Below are positions 50,188 through 59,750 of a stretch of 64,000 nt of DNA, in pieces. Position 1 is the first letter of the stretch; the number at the start of each line of letters is the position of its first letter. Under the pieces are notes generated by a model that was not told where the DNA came from, did not search any database, and saw only the letters and a program-made list of their open reading frames with translations. This DNA comes from Bacilli bacterium (lineage in GTDB: Bacteria > Bacillota_I > Bacilli_A > RF39 > UBA660). A program made the position numbers and the translations under genes. The stretch lies in the NCBI GenBank assembly GCA_017433415.1, contig JAFRHI010000009.1, positions 1 through 64,000 on the forward strand, in the 5' to 3' direction.

Positions 50188-50490
50188 ATGAACGCTGTAA
50201 TTAAAGTTGGTGGAAAGCAATACTATGTTACTGAAGGTTCTGAAATTTTCGTTGAAAAGTTAGAATGCGAAGCAGGTGATGTAGTTAACTTTGATCAAGT
50301 ATTAATGCTTGACTCTAAAGTTGGTAATCCTTATCTTACTAATGCTACTGTTCAAGGTGAAGTTTTAAAGAATGGTAAAGCTAAGAAAATTAAAGTTTTC
50401 AAATATAAAAGTAAAGATAGATCTAATCGTAAGACTCAAGGACATAGACAACCTTATACAAAAATTAAAATTACTAAGATTAATGGTTAA
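50188..50490 (+). CDS. rplU: Ribosomal protein L21
   Basis: 100 aa from ATG 50188, preceded by AAAGGAGG; the longer frame from 50092 runs through the leader RNA and is not translated. NAVIKVGGKQYYVTEGSEIFVEKLE and KSKDRSNRKTQGHRQPYTKIKITKI (in parts) are L21 signatures. It binds 23S rRNA at the 5' domain. It is co-transcribed with prp and rpmA in the usual order. Confidence 0.97.
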   Translation: MNAVIKVGGKQYYVTEGSEIFVEKLECEAGDVVNFDQVLMLDSKVGNPYLTNATVQGEVLKNGKAKKIKVFKYKSKDRSNRKTQGHRQPYTKIKITKING

Positions 50491-50492
50491 TT

Positions 50493-50795
50493 ATGATTGA
50501 TGTAAAAGTTGTTAAAGAAAAAGCTAAATACAAAAAAATTACAATTCTTGGTCATGCATTATATGATGATTATGGAAAAGATATTGTATGTAGTGCTTGT
50601 AGTAGTATAGTTACAACTACAGTAAATGGTATTTTAGCACTTAATAAGGATAGTCTAAGTTACTTAGTTAGTAAGAAGGGTATGAGTATAGATATTAAAA
50701 GTACTGATACTACTACACAAATACTAATTAATAATATGGTTAGTCTTTTAAAGGAACTGGAAGGTAATTATCCAGAAAATATTCAAGTAAAATAA
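50493..50795 (+). CDS. prp: Ribosomal-processing cysteine protease Prp
   Basis: 100 aa. The conserved histidine is in GHALYD (His21) and the cysteine in DIVCSACSS (Cys33, with Cys36 nearby), as in YsxB/Prp. In Bacillota Prp removes the N-terminal extension of L27. The L27 gene downstream carries such an extension, and so, here, does L32 at 35511. The gene lies two bases after rplU and is preceded by a weak ribosome site, suggesting coupling. Confidence 0.92.
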   Translation: MIDVKVVKEKAKYKKITILGHALYDDYGKDIVCSACSSIVTTTVNGILALNKDSLSYLVSKKGMSIDIKSTDTTTQILINNMVSLLKELEGNYPENIQVK

Positions 50796-50807
50796 GGAGG
50801 AAAGTTT

Positions 50808-51098
50808 ATGAAATTTTTGAAATTAGATATTCAATTGTTTGCACACCATAAAGGTCAAGGATCAACATCTAATGGTCGTGATTCTGCAGGACGTAGACTT
50901 GGAGCTAAAGCAGCTGATGGTGAATTTGTAACAGCAGGTTCTATTATATATCGTCAAAGAGGAACTAAAGTTTTCCCTGGTGTAAATACTCGTCGTGGTA
51001 ATGATGATTCTATTTATACTACAGTTGACGGAATTGTTAAATTTGAACGTTTAGGAAGAGATAAGAAAAGAGCTTCAGTTTATCCTGAAGGTAAATAG
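50808..51098 (+). CDS. rpmA: Ribosomal protein L27 with Prp-cleaved extension
   Basis: 96 aa. [11 protein letters not shown] precedes the mature core [21 protein letters not shown]. The F-A junction is the Prp site; the extension must be removed so the L27 tip can reach the peptidyl-transfer centre. [31 protein letters not shown] and [15 protein letters not shown] are standard. AAGGAGGAAAG precedes ATG 50808. The tag's coding DNA differs from that of L32 by one silent base in the shared eight codons. Confidence 0.97.
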   Translation: MKFLKLDIQLFAHHKGQGSTSNGRDSAGRRLGAKAADGEFVTAGSIIYRQRGTKVFPGVNTRRGNDDSIYTTVDGIVKFERLGRDKKRASVYPEGK

Positions 51099-51103
51099 AT
51101 TTT

Positions 51104-51128
51104 AAGAGCCATAATATGGCTCTTTTTT
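51104..51128 (+). terminator. Terminator after rpmA
   Basis: A perfect 9-bp stem (51104-51112 with 51116-51124, loop AAT) and T6. Confidence 0.85.
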
Positions 51129-51129
51129 C

Positions 51130-51158
51130 TTGCTAAAATAAGAATTTTGTGGTATAAT
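51130..51158 (+). promoter_or_regulatory. Promoter before the HELRH paralogue pair
   Basis: TTGCTA (51130-51135), 17 bases, TGTGG extension, TATAAT (51153-51158). Confidence 0.7.
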
Positions 51159-51184
51159 ATGCACTGTTTAAAGGGGAGTTTAAA

Positions 51185-52384
51185 ATGAGTGTGAATATAG
51201 AAGCAATTTTACATCCAGATGAAGCATTTTTGGATTATGTTCCAAATCTTTTTAGCTTGTATTCACATGATTATGGAATAGAATATATTCCTAAAATGAC
51301 TGATAGATTTTATGATACTATGTATTTTTTTGATTCTGATCCTATTAGTACATATAATTTTTGTGCTAAATTGAAACGTTTTGATATTCCTAAATACGTT
51401 GAAGAAGAATATTTTGATTATATTAAAGTGGCTAAAAAAAGTCATAAGCATATATATTCTAATTATCATTCAACTCTGATTAGTTTTTTTAAACCGAAGA
51501 AAGTACCTATAGCTGAATTAGAACAACTTGATTATTCTTGCTATAGTACTAAAAATGTTAGTATGTTAAGTAATAGCCAAGTTCCTAGATATGTGAAAAA
51601 CCAGATATTAAAAAGGCAGAAGGATTATTTGAAAAAATGTGTTAATTTAGGAGTTAAACCTTTAACTGATAGTTCTTATATTAGCATTTTGGAAAGTAAT
51701 AAAAGAAATGCTGAAAGAGAAGAGAAGCGCTATCTTTTGCAAAATACTAAATGGGGTAAGAGAATTACTAGAAAGTTTTCTAATTGGTTTAATGAAATTA
51801 GTGTTGATAATATTATTAATATTTTAAGTCTTGATTCTTCAGGAGCAACTGGAAGAATAGTTTCTTCTGGAGGAGTTAGATATAGTTTTGTTTATTTACC
51901 AGTTATTGAAAGGTTAAAATATCAAGCTCTTGATAATATAATTTTTCATGAATTAAGACATGTTGTTGAGCTTGGTGATTTAACAGCAGGTCTTAGTGTA
52001 GATGTTGGTGATCAGTATGAACTAATTAATGAACTTAGAACAGAAAAAAATGCTCTTCGTGATTTAGAAGCACTTAAAGGACAAGTCTTATGGTCTCAAG
52101 AACCATTACCTAGTAGATATAGAAATGAATATAAATATATTTATTCAAATTTGAATTTAGAAGAGTTTTTTGATGATTATTGTGCAGTTTTAAATGGTTT
52201 GGCAGTTAATGGCGCTATTAGTTCTTTTGAAGCTTCTTTTGGAAAAGATAATTTAATCAAATTTGAAGAATTATTAAAAAGGGCTTATTCTTTAGAAAAA
52301 CAAAGAACTATTTTTTCTGAAGAGTTAAAAGATGAAAGTGCAGTATTGGTTAAAAAATTAAGAGAAAATTTTGAGGGAAAGTAG
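51185..52384 (+). CDS. Metallopeptidase-like protein with HELRH motif (paralogue 1)
   Basis: 399 aa, not a named family. IIFHELRHVVELGD holds HExxH at His255, a zinc-site motif, followed 25-30 residues later by LINELRTEKNALRDLEAL, whose glutamates could supply the third ligand. It starts SVNIEAILHPDEAFLDYVPNL, which the next gene copies. A central WGKRITRKFSNWFNEISVDNII segment is also shared. No signal peptide or membrane helix, so cytoplasmic. AAAGGGGAG precedes the start. The substrate is unknown. Confidence 0.6.
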   Translation: MSVNIEAILHPDEAFLDYVPNLFSLYSHDYGIEYIPKMTDRFYDTMYFFDSDPISTYNFCAKLKRFDIPKYVEEEYFDYIKVAKKSHKHIYSNYHSTLISFFKPKKVPIAELEQLDYSCYSTKNVSMLSNSQVPRYVKNQILKRQKDYLKKCVNLGVKPLTDSSYISILESNKRNAEREEKRYLLQNTKWGKRITRKFSNWFNEISVDNIINILSLDSSGATGRIVSSGGVRYSFVYLPVIERLKYQALDNIIFHELRHVVELGDLTAGLSVDVGDQYELINELRTEKNALRDLEALKGQVLWSQEPLPSRYRNEYKYIYSNLNLEEFFDDYCAVLNGLAVNGAISSFEASFGKDNLIKFEELLKRAYSLEKQRTIFSEELKDESAVLVKKLRENFEGK

Positions 52385-52393
52385 GTGATATAT

Positions 52394-53581
52394 ATGGCAG
52401 TTAATTATGAAAATGCTTTGTATCCAGAAGAGGCAGTTTTAGATTATCAAGAAAATTTACTTGATATTTATATTGAGGACTATGGAGAAGAGCATCGAGA
52501 TATAATTGAAGAACGTCTTAGAAATACATTGTGTTTATTTGATGTTGATCCTGTTGAGACTGTTGTTAAACTTTATGAACATGCTAAAGGAGACGCAAAA
52601 CTTGCAAAAAGAATGACTGATGAAGCTTGTAATTTTTCAAGATTACAGAGTAGGGCTATTAGAAAATTTAGAAAGCCATATATTGATCTTTTAAGTAGTA
52701 CTTTTAATGTTCGTCGTGGAGCTAAAAAGTTATTAGAACTAGATTATTCATTTTTACTAGATGAGACACTTAGTGAGGAAGATAAAGCAATATTTGATGC
52801 AGAATACAGAAGAACTTGCAAAAGACTTAGAGTAAGTCCAATATACAATATTGAAACTATAAAGGCATTAAATAGTACAATGGAAATGTTAAAGAAGAAT
52901 TGTGATTTGTATGTTTTAGAAAAATCACTTTGGGGTAAAAGAGTTACTGCTAAGGTTAGAGAAAAATTTGGTCGTTTGTCAACTTTTGAAATACTGTCAA
53001 TATTTCAATCGGCAACTTATCCTAATCTTGCTACTACGACACAAGTCCTTAGTAATACTGATGAAAATGTTGGAAGTATATTATATTTTCCATTAGTTTC
53101 TTTATTAGATGTTGGTGATATTGATCATAACTTTTTTCATGAACTAAGACATGCCGTAGAAACAGGAGATAATGGTTGTGGTTTGAAGATAATACATGAT
53201 GAACTTTACAGACTTATTAATGAGGTTCACACTGAAGAAAATGCTGTTAATGACTTAAGCCGTTTACAAGGAAAAATTCTTTGGGCCCAGGATGAGGCTA
53301 ATCTTAATAATTCTTATCAGAATTTATTTAGTTATGTTTTAGATTTTTTTCAGGATAATAGGGATTTACTTAATTATTTAGCTTTATATAATGATGCTGA
53401 ATTGTTTGAGAGTATTTTTGGAGTTAGTGATCTAATGCAACTTGAGTTTTTTTTGAAAGATTTACATGAAAAAATTATGCAAGATGAAGATTTTTATGAC
53501 TCTAGTGAAGTTGTTAGAGGTAAAAAGTTAATTAAAAAATTAGATGATAATGCTTATAGTTATTTTAGAAGTATAGATTAA
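52394..53581 (+). CDS. Metallopeptidase-like protein with HELRH motif (paralogue 2)
   Basis: 395 aa from ATG 52394, behind GTAGGTGATATAT. It begins AVNYENALYPEEAVLDYQENL, parallel to the gene before it, and keeps FFHELRHAVETGD (His249), then LINEVHTEENAVNDLSRL and LWGKRVTAKVREKF. The rest has diverged. This is a tandem duplication in which the zinc motif and the Glu-rich block stayed conserved, arguing that both copies are functional. It lies ten bases after the first copy and 40 before obgE. Confidence 0.6.
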   Translation: MAVNYENALYPEEAVLDYQENLLDIYIEDYGEEHRDIIEERLRNTLCLFDVDPVETVVKLYEHAKGDAKLAKRMTDEACNFSRLQSRAIRKFRKPYIDLLSSTFNVRRGAKKLLELDYSFLLDETLSEEDKAIFDAEYRRTCKRLRVSPIYNIETIKALNSTMEMLKKNCDLYVLEKSLWGKRVTAKVREKFGRLSTFEILSIFQSATYPNLATTTQVLSNTDENVGSILYFPLVSLLDVGDIDHNFFHELRHAVETGDNGCGLKIIHDELYRLINEVHTEENAVNDLSRLQGKILWAQDEANLNNSYQNLFSYVLDFFQDNRDLLNYLALYNDAELFESIFGVSDLMQLEFFLKDLHEKIMQDEDFYDSSEVVRGKKLIKKLDDNAYSYFRSID

Positions 53582-53621
53582 AGTATTAGATATTTGATAT
53601 AATAAGATAGGTGGTGATTTT

Positions 53622-54896
53622 ATGTTTGTAGATGAAGTGGAAATTAAAGTTGAAGCCGGTAAAGGTGGCGATGGTTGTACAGCTTTTCGTCGTGAGAAAT
53701 ATATCGAAATGGGTGGACCTTATGGTGGCAATGGGGGACATGGTGCAGATATTATCTTTAAGGTTGATGAAGGACTACATACTTTACTTGACTTAAGATA
53801 TCAAAAAACAATTAAAGGTAATAATGGTGAAGCTGGTCGTGGAAAAAATCAACATGGTAAGGGAGCTAGCCCTTTAGTTGTTAAAGTACCACTTGGAACA
53901 GTTGTTACGGATTTAGATACAGGTTTAGTTATAGCTGATTTATCACATAAAGATCAAGAAGAAGTGATTGCTAAAGGTGGTCGTGGTGGACGTGGAAATA
54001 CAGCTTTTAAAACACAGACTAATACTGCTCCGGATTATTCTGAAAAAGGAGAAGAAGGAGAAATTAAAAATTTAAAAGTGGAAGTTAAGATGCTTGCTGA
54101 TGTTGGTTTAGTTGGCCTTCCTAGTGTTGGAAAAAGTACAATTATTTCTTGTGTTTCTAGGTCGCGTCCGAAAATAGCAGCTTATCACTTTACAACATTA
54201 AATCCAAATCTTGGAGTTGTTAAGACAAGCGATGGTAGAAGTTTTGTTATGGCTGATTTACCAGGTTTAATTGAAGGTGCTAGTCATGGTGAAGGCTTAG
54301 GAGATAAATTCTTACGTCATATTGAAAGAACACGAGTAATTGCTCATGTTATAGATATGAGTGCTAGTGAAGGAAGAGATCCTTATGAAGATTTTGTTTT
54401 AATCAATAAAGAATTAAAGGCTTTTAATGAAAAACTAATTAAGAAGCCAATGATTATTATTGCAAACAAGATGGATATTCCAGGGGCAAAAGAGAATTTA
54501 GAAGAATTTAAGAAAAAAGTTGATTTGGAAATATTTGAAGTTAGTGCTGCTACTAATAGTGGTCTTGAGAGAGTAATTGATAGATTAGCAGATATTTTAG
54601 ATACTATTCCAAGTAATCCACTTTATGATGAATCGCAAATAGAAAGTCATGTTCTTTATAAATTTAAAAAAGAAGAGCCATTTACTATTACTAAAGAAGA
54701 AGATGGTTTATGGGTTGTTAGTGGTAAGGAAGTTGAACGAATATTTAAAATGACTAAATTTTCTAGTGATGAAGCAGTTTATAGATTTGCAAAAAAATTA
54801 AGAAGAATGGGAATTGATGACAAATTACTTGAAATGGGTGCTAAAGAAGGAGATCAAGTTCGTATTTTAGATTTTTACTTTGATTTTAAAGAGTAA
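53622..54896 (+). CDS. obgE: Obg family GTPase
   Basis: 424 aa with the full Obg layout: N-terminal glycine-rich domain (GKGGDGCTAFRREKYIEMGGP in parts, GGNGGHGADI), G domain with GLPSVGKST (Walker A), DLPGLIEGAS (switch II) and NKMD, then a C-terminal OCT domain (FKMTKFSSDEAVYRFAKKLRRMGID). It acts in late 50S assembly and ribosome-linked stress control. Its neighbourhood (rplU-prp-rpmA, then obg) follows the common order, here interrupted by the paralogue pair. Confidence 0.97.
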   Translation: MFVDEVEIKVEAGKGGDGCTAFRREKYIEMGGPYGGNGGHGADIIFKVDEGLHTLLDLRYQKTIKGNNGEAGRGKNQHGKGASPLVVKVPLGTVVTDLDTGLVIADLSHKDQEEVIAKGGRGGRGNTAFKTQTNTAPDYSEKGEEGEIKNLKVEVKMLADVGLVGLPSVGKSTIISCVSRSRPKIAAYHFTTLNPNLGVVKTSDGRSFVMADLPGLIEGASHGEGLGDKFLRHIERTRVIAHVIDMSASEGRDPYEDFVLINKELKAFNEKLIKKPMIIIANKMDIPGAKENLEEFKKKVDLEIFEVSAATNSGLERVIDRLADILDTIPSNPLYDESQIESHVLYKFKKEEPFTITKEEDGLWVVSGKEVERIFKMTKFSSDEAVYRFAKKLRRMGIDDKLLEMGAKEGDQVRILDFYFDFKE

Positions 54897-54939
54897 TGTG
54901 CTATTATATTCTCTAATATTGTTTATGGGTGGTTAATAT

Positions 54940-55605
54940 ATGGATTATAAACAACAAATACGAGAATATTTAGAACAATATCCAGAACTATTTACGGATT
55001 ATGAAAAAAAGTTAATTTTGAATTATACGATTACTGGACAATTTATACCAGCAGATGTTAGAGAAGTTTATGATCAATTAGGGATTTTACCAAATAATTT
55101 AAATATCTATGATGGCTTTTTTCAGTTATTAAAAGATAATTTTCATCTTAATGGTCGAAGAATTATTGAAGTAGGTGGAGGAGTTATTCCTTGTTTGGCA
55201 AAAAGAATTGAGGCTGAATTAGATACTGGTAAAATAATTGTTTATGATCCACGTTTAAGTATATATGAAAAAGATACTATGAGCTTAAAACTTGTTAGAG
55301 AAAGATTTACTAGGAGTAGTTTGCTTGCTGACTGTAATCTTTTAATTGGGTTAATGCCAGAGGATGCAGCCGAATTATTAATTGATAGGGCAATTGATGC
55401 ACAAATTGATTTTATGGTGGCATTAGGTGCTGGAGGTCCACATGGTGATGGCTTTGATTTTTATGAAGATGCAGATGAGTGGGCTCATGGTGTTATTTGC
55501 GCTACTGAAGAGTTAGTTGAAAGAAAAGAAATGGGTAAGTTGATGGTAAAAACTATGGAGGAGTTTGGAAATCCTTATCCAATTATTTATAATAAGAGAG
55601 GGTAG
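54940..55605 (+). CDS. Methyltransferase-like Rossmann protein of unknown substrate
   Basis: 221 aa. GRRIIEVGGGVIPCLAKRI near residue 75 is an AdoMet-type glycine motif, followed by GKIIVYDPRLS (acidic end of strand two) and CNLLIGLMPEDAAELLIDRAI. A C-terminal FMVALGAGGPHGDGFDFYEDADEWAHGV segment is characteristic but I do not recognise the family. Function: possibly a methyltransferase or a relative that only binds nucleotide. It follows obgE and precedes the first repeat-protein gene by six bases. Confidence 0.55.
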   Translation: MDYKQQIREYLEQYPELFTDYEKKLILNYTITGQFIPADVREVYDQLGILPNNLNIYDGFFQLLKDNFHLNGRRIIEVGGGVIPCLAKRIEAELDTGKIIVYDPRLSIYEKDTMSLKLVRERFTRSSLLADCNLLIGLMPEDAAELLIDRAIDAQIDFMVALGAGGPHGDGFDFYEDADEWAHGVICATEELVERKEMGKLMVKTMEEFGNPYPIIYNKRG

Positions 55606-55611
55606 GTTGTG

Positions 55612-57828
55612 ATGTTAATTAGTGTTTTAGAGACTATTAGAGATAATGGTGTGATTTCAAAGGATGAATGTATCGATATTGGGTTTAGTTTAGATGAAAT
55701 TTATTGTTTTGTTTTAGATGGTTTTTTAAAACCAATAAGTGACGAATTGTTTTCATTGACAAGTGTTGATGAATTGTTTTACTATGCTACAAAAAAATGT
55801 CCAGATGATGAGGATTTTATTAAAAAAATAATGGATATTTGTTATGCTATTGATAGATATAATACAAATGTAAATTTATGGTTTTTAAATAATTCTATTG
55901 AAGATGAAAATTTAGCTGTATTTAGGGAACATTTGGAGAATTTAGAAAAAGTTTATAGTTGTAATAAAGAAAATAGTAAAGATATTAATTTTTTATATTT
56001 ATTAATGACTAAAGCTTTTAATAATGTTGATTATGACACAATAAAAAGAGTAAAAGAGTTATCTTTTGGTGATATTTCTGTTGATTATGATAATCCAAAT
56101 TATCAGCAACCAATTTTTGAAAATTCAATGCGACGAGCTATTTATGAAAATTACACGATAGAAGCAGATATTAAAAATGATCGTAAATTTGGTTTATTAA
56201 GTCGAATTACTGTTTTTGATAGTGTTTCTAGTAAGCTTATTAAAAAAGCTAATACTAGATATAAAATGTTTGATAAAGAAATAATGGCTGAGTTAGAGAA
56301 AGGTAATTATGAGGCAGTTAAAGAGTTTTTATTAAAAAAACAAGAATTAGGACAAGCTACAAGAGCCGATCTTTATACACTTAAAGTTCTTGATGCTTAT
56401 TTGGAAATTAGTGAGACATTACGTATTCCTAAGTATAAAATTATGGCTAATGCTAGTATTTATAATCATATCGATAATAATGATTTTAAAAGAGCTTTTA
56501 TGTCTTATAAAACGAATAATCCTAATGATATCTTATTCTTTATGCTTAAAAAGATTAATGAATTAATTGATTCTATTCTTGATTATAGGAAAGAAAAAAA
56601 AGATGTTTGTACAACTTTAGATGATGCTATCAGTGCTATTTATATGGGAGATTATCAAGCCATAAATGAATATCTACAAGCAATTGATATGGAAGAGTAT
56701 TATTGTCTTGTACGCGATACTATTATGCTTTGTGTTATGGAAGATGATCAAACATTTACTAAGGCTATCGATTTAGTAATGGATTTGAGTCATGGTAATT
56801 TTACTTTTGATAGTAAAAAACACATTGATTTATATAATGAAGCTATATATAATAAGAAATTTAAAAAAGCTAAATTGTATTATGATATGTTAGAAAATAG
56901 TCAAGCATTTATTTTAAATCCTGGGTTAAAAGAAATACTAGTTGAACAATATGAAAGGGTTAATGGTAAAAATATTGGTAGTATTGTTGTTGATGAGGAA
57001 TATGGATTATTATCAGTAAAAAATTATGTTCGTTTAAAGATAAAAGAATTAGCCAATGGTAAAAGTATTGTTGTTTTACCACATATGGAATATGAAAAGT
57101 CTAAAGAAGTTTATGAAATGATTACGCATTTTGATAATGTTATTTGTTTTACCATTGAGGATGAAGGTAAATGGAGAGTTGTTTTAAGAAAAAAGAAGTC
57201 AATTGATGATTTTGTTAATATTTCTCAATTGATTGAAAACTTTCAAACTCAATATGTTTTTCATAATAATCGTGAGGCATTAGAATATGGAAGAGAATTA
57301 TTAGCAATAGGAAAACCTAATCCAGGGATATATGGTAAATGTGGGTTGATACTATATTATCTTGGTGAATATAATGAGGCAATAGATTGTTTAACTGTTG
57401 CTAATGCTATGAATAGAAGAAAAGGTTGGGCTACTAATTATGATACTTTATTAGAACAGTGTAAGAAACGTAGAAGACAATCTTTTCAATCAAAATTTGG
57501 AGGAAGCTTCAAAGAATTATTTAAAAGTGAATCAGGACTTATTAATTCATTAATTGAACTTTCACGTGATGGTGATTTTGATATAAAAGAAGCTGTCGAA
57601 AAACTAGGATTGGATATGGAAAAAATAAGTTATGCAAAACTAGTTTATGCCAGAGATTGTTATGCTGATGGAGATTTTGAACTTGGTGATAAATATCTGC
57701 GTGAAGTAATTAAGAGTAGGGATAAATCTGATCTTTTGAAACTATTAATAAAGAATATACGTACTAATAGATTGTTCTATTGTCATCGTAAAAATCAACA
57801 TATGAATTGTTTGGTTATTAAAAGATAG
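55612..57828 (+). CDS. TPR-like repeat protein (paralogue 1)
   Basis: 738 aa from ATG 55612. Opens with a winged-helix-like segment (LISVLETIRDNGVISKDECIDIGF). The body is helical hairpins of TPR type; near the end are clear units, KCGLILYYLGEYNEAIDCLTVANAM and YCADGDFELGDKYLREVIK-like text (CYADGDFELGDKYLREVI). A conserved middle block LSVKNYVRLKIKELANGKSIVVLPHMEYEKSKEVYEMI (in parts) is shared with the next gene (ILDVINTGRCVYLVPDLTLKATNKVYSELF). Probably a scaffold or regulator. No enzyme motif. Confidence 0.6.
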   Translation: MLISVLETIRDNGVISKDECIDIGFSLDEIYCFVLDGFLKPISDELFSLTSVDELFYYATKKCPDDEDFIKKIMDICYAIDRYNTNVNLWFLNNSIEDENLAVFREHLENLEKVYSCNKENSKDINFLYLLMTKAFNNVDYDTIKRVKELSFGDISVDYDNPNYQQPIFENSMRRAIYENYTIEADIKNDRKFGLLSRITVFDSVSSKLIKKANTRYKMFDKEIMAELEKGNYEAVKEFLLKKQELGQATRADLYTLKVLDAYLEISETLRIPKYKIMANASIYNHIDNNDFKRAFMSYKTNNPNDILFFMLKKINELIDSILDYRKEKKDVCTTLDDAISAIYMGDYQAINEYLQAIDMEEYYCLVRDTIMLCVMEDDQTFTKAIDLVMDLSHGNFTFDSKKHIDLYNEAIYNKKFKKAKLYYDMLENSQAFILNPGLKEILVEQYERVNGKNIGSIVVDEEYGLLSVKNYVRLKIKELANGKSIVVLPHMEYEKSKEVYEMITHFDNVICFTIEDEGKWRVVLRKKKSIDDFVNISQLIENFQTQYVFHNNREALEYGRELLAIGKPNPGIYGKCGLILYYLGEYNEAIDCLTVANAMNRRKGWATNYDTLLEQCKKRRRQSFQSKFGGSFKELFKSESGLINSLIELSRDGDFDIKEAVEKLGLDMEKISYAKLVYARDCYADGDFELGDKYLREVIKSRDKSDLLKLLIKNIRTNRLFYCHRKNQHMNCLVIKR

Positions 57829-57856
57829 GAATTAAAATAAAATAGGGGATGATAAA

Positions 57857-59695
57857 ATGGTTGAATTATTTCAAAAAATAAAAAAAGAAGGTAAAGTTTC
57901 TATTGAACAAATTAATATTTCACATGCTATACTAAGTGATTTAGTTTTAGGAGAGGTATTGGTTTGTGATGAGGATAAGATGGTATCTTTAGGAGATGAT
58001 TTTTCTTTAGCTTTATATGCTACAGAATGTTATAGAAATTCGGAAGTAGAAGTAGCTGATTATTTATTTGATTTATTACTAAAAAAAGATGATAGTAGTA
58101 TTTTCTATGTGTTTCTAGATTACTTTATTGAAAGTGATAATTTACTAAAAATCAATTTATTATTAGATAGATATTTTAATAGTTTAAAAAGTGAACCAGA
58201 TTTTAATTATAAGTTGTATATTTTAAATTATATTTATGATTTAGATACTAAATATAAAGAATATGTAACAAAATTAAGTATTGATGATTTATTATTAGAA
58301 GATAATCAAGAGTTTGAAAAGATGAATGATCTTCGAAAAGAAGTCTATCATAATGAGTATATGTTTGCTTATAAATCTAGTAGTAAAGTCCCTGCTTCAG
58401 GAGTTAGTAGTTTTTCGATTTCAACTGATTATAAATTATTATATAAGGCTAGTGTAAGACAAAAAGAATTTATTAAAGATGTAGCAACTTTGATAAAAAA
58501 TGATGATTTAATAAAAGCTAAGAAATTGCTTGAAGAAAAGGATAGTAGTTTATTATCTAAACAGGAATCCAAAATTTTATATATTTTAGAAGTTTATTTT
58601 GATGTTTTAGATAGAGGAGTAATTCCAGAAAAAATATCTGAATTTGATAAAAATGATTTAACGGAAAGTCTTTATAATAATCATTTTGAAGATTTAATTA
58701 AAGTGATATATTTAAAAAATGGTGAAAATGCTAGTAAAAATATTATCTATGTTCTTTTAGTGAAACTAATTGAACTTATTGATAGTAAAAAAGATAATTC
58801 TAGAAAAGAAACAAGTGTTTTAGAAAAGAAAATATCATTTGATTTAGCTACTATCAAAGAATATTTAGTAGCTATTAATAAAAGTGAGTATTTATTCTTA
58901 TTCGAGAATTATTTACTTCTAGCAAAAAGAACTAGTGGTATAAAGAAACGTATTAAGAGAGATTTGGATAGTATTAAAAATGGTAATTATAAATTCGATT
59001 TAGATTATTATTTAACTAAATTTCAAGAAGCAATTTCTGATAATGATAATGAGAAAGCGAGAATCTATCTTAGAATAATCTATGGAGCAAAAGCAATAGG
59101 CGTTAATTATCCATTTATATCTAAACTTGTTGAGATGTTTGAGGATATGGGTACTAATAGTGTACAAGATGATAAACCTAATCGGGAAATAAAAAAAGGT
59201 CTTACTGATGAAATTTTAGATGTTATTAATACTGGAAGATGTGTTTATCTAGTTCCAGATTTAACTCTAAAAGCTACTAATAAAGTTTATAGTGAATTAT
59301 TTAATCATCGCAGAGAAGTAGAATCTTTTAGAATAAAATATCAAGGAAGAAATAGAATAGCAGTCAGAAAAGTTAGTAGAGATTATGTTGATTTTAAGGA
59401 AAAGTTTTATATAGGCAAAAAGGCTTTTGAAAAAAATAGAATAGAAGAAGCATTTGCTATTTTTAAAGAATTAATAAAATCAGGAAATCCTAATGAATTA
59501 GTATATTATTATTATGGAATGTGTTTGTATATTTTAGGACAATATGATGAAGCTCTTGATACAATGATTATTGCGAATGCTTTAGCAAATAAGTCTGGTT
59601 ATAATAGAGATTTTTCAAAATATATAATTAAAATAGAAGAAGCTATTGGGTCAGGACGAGAAAATGAAAGAAATTATACACTTATTAAGAAATAA
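57857..59695 (+). CDS. TPR-like repeat protein (paralogue 2)
   Basis: 612 aa. It starts VELFQKIKKEGKVSIEQINISHAIL, the same winged-helix-like opening as the gene before it, and ends YYYGMCLYILGQYDEALDTMIIANALANKSG, closely matching the first copy's TPR unit. The central block CVYLVPDLTLKATNKVYSEL and FRIKYQGRNRIAVRKVSRDYVDF parallels IVVLPHMEYEKSKEVYEMI in the first. A tandem duplication; the functions may have split. Followed by a strong terminator. Confidence 0.6.
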   Translation: MVELFQKIKKEGKVSIEQINISHAILSDLVLGEVLVCDEDKMVSLGDDFSLALYATECYRNSEVEVADYLFDLLLKKDDSSIFYVFLDYFIESDNLLKINLLLDRYFNSLKSEPDFNYKLYILNYIYDLDTKYKEYVTKLSIDDLLLEDNQEFEKMNDLRKEVYHNEYMFAYKSSSKVPASGVSSFSISTDYKLLYKASVRQKEFIKDVATLIKNDDLIKAKKLLEEKDSSLLSKQESKILYILEVYFDVLDRGVIPEKISEFDKNDLTESLYNNHFEDLIKVIYLKNGENASKNIIYVLLVKLIELIDSKKDNSRKETSVLEKKISFDLATIKEYLVAINKSEYLFLFENYLLLAKRTSGIKKRIKRDLDSIKNGNYKFDLDYYLTKFQEAISDNDNEKARIYLRIIYGAKAIGVNYPFISKLVEMFEDMGTNSVQDDKPNREIKKGLTDEILDVINTGRCVYLVPDLTLKATNKVYSELFNHRREVESFRIKYQGRNRIAVRKVSRDYVDFKEKFYIGKKAFEKNRIEEAFAIFKELIKSGNPNELVYYYYGMCLYILGQYDEALDTMIIANALANKSGYNRDFSKYIIKIEEAIGSGRENERNYTLIKK

Positions 59696-59717
59696 GTAAT
59701 TGTAATTTCTTTTTTTG
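59669..59717 (+). terminator. Terminator after the TPR-like pair
   Basis: AGAAATTA (59669-59676) pairs with TAATTTCT (59703-59710), enclosing ACTTATT/AATAAGT, then T7. It spans the stop codon. Confidence 0.75.
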
Positions 59718-59750
59718 TGTTATATAATTTATTTAAGATAGAGGTGTTAT

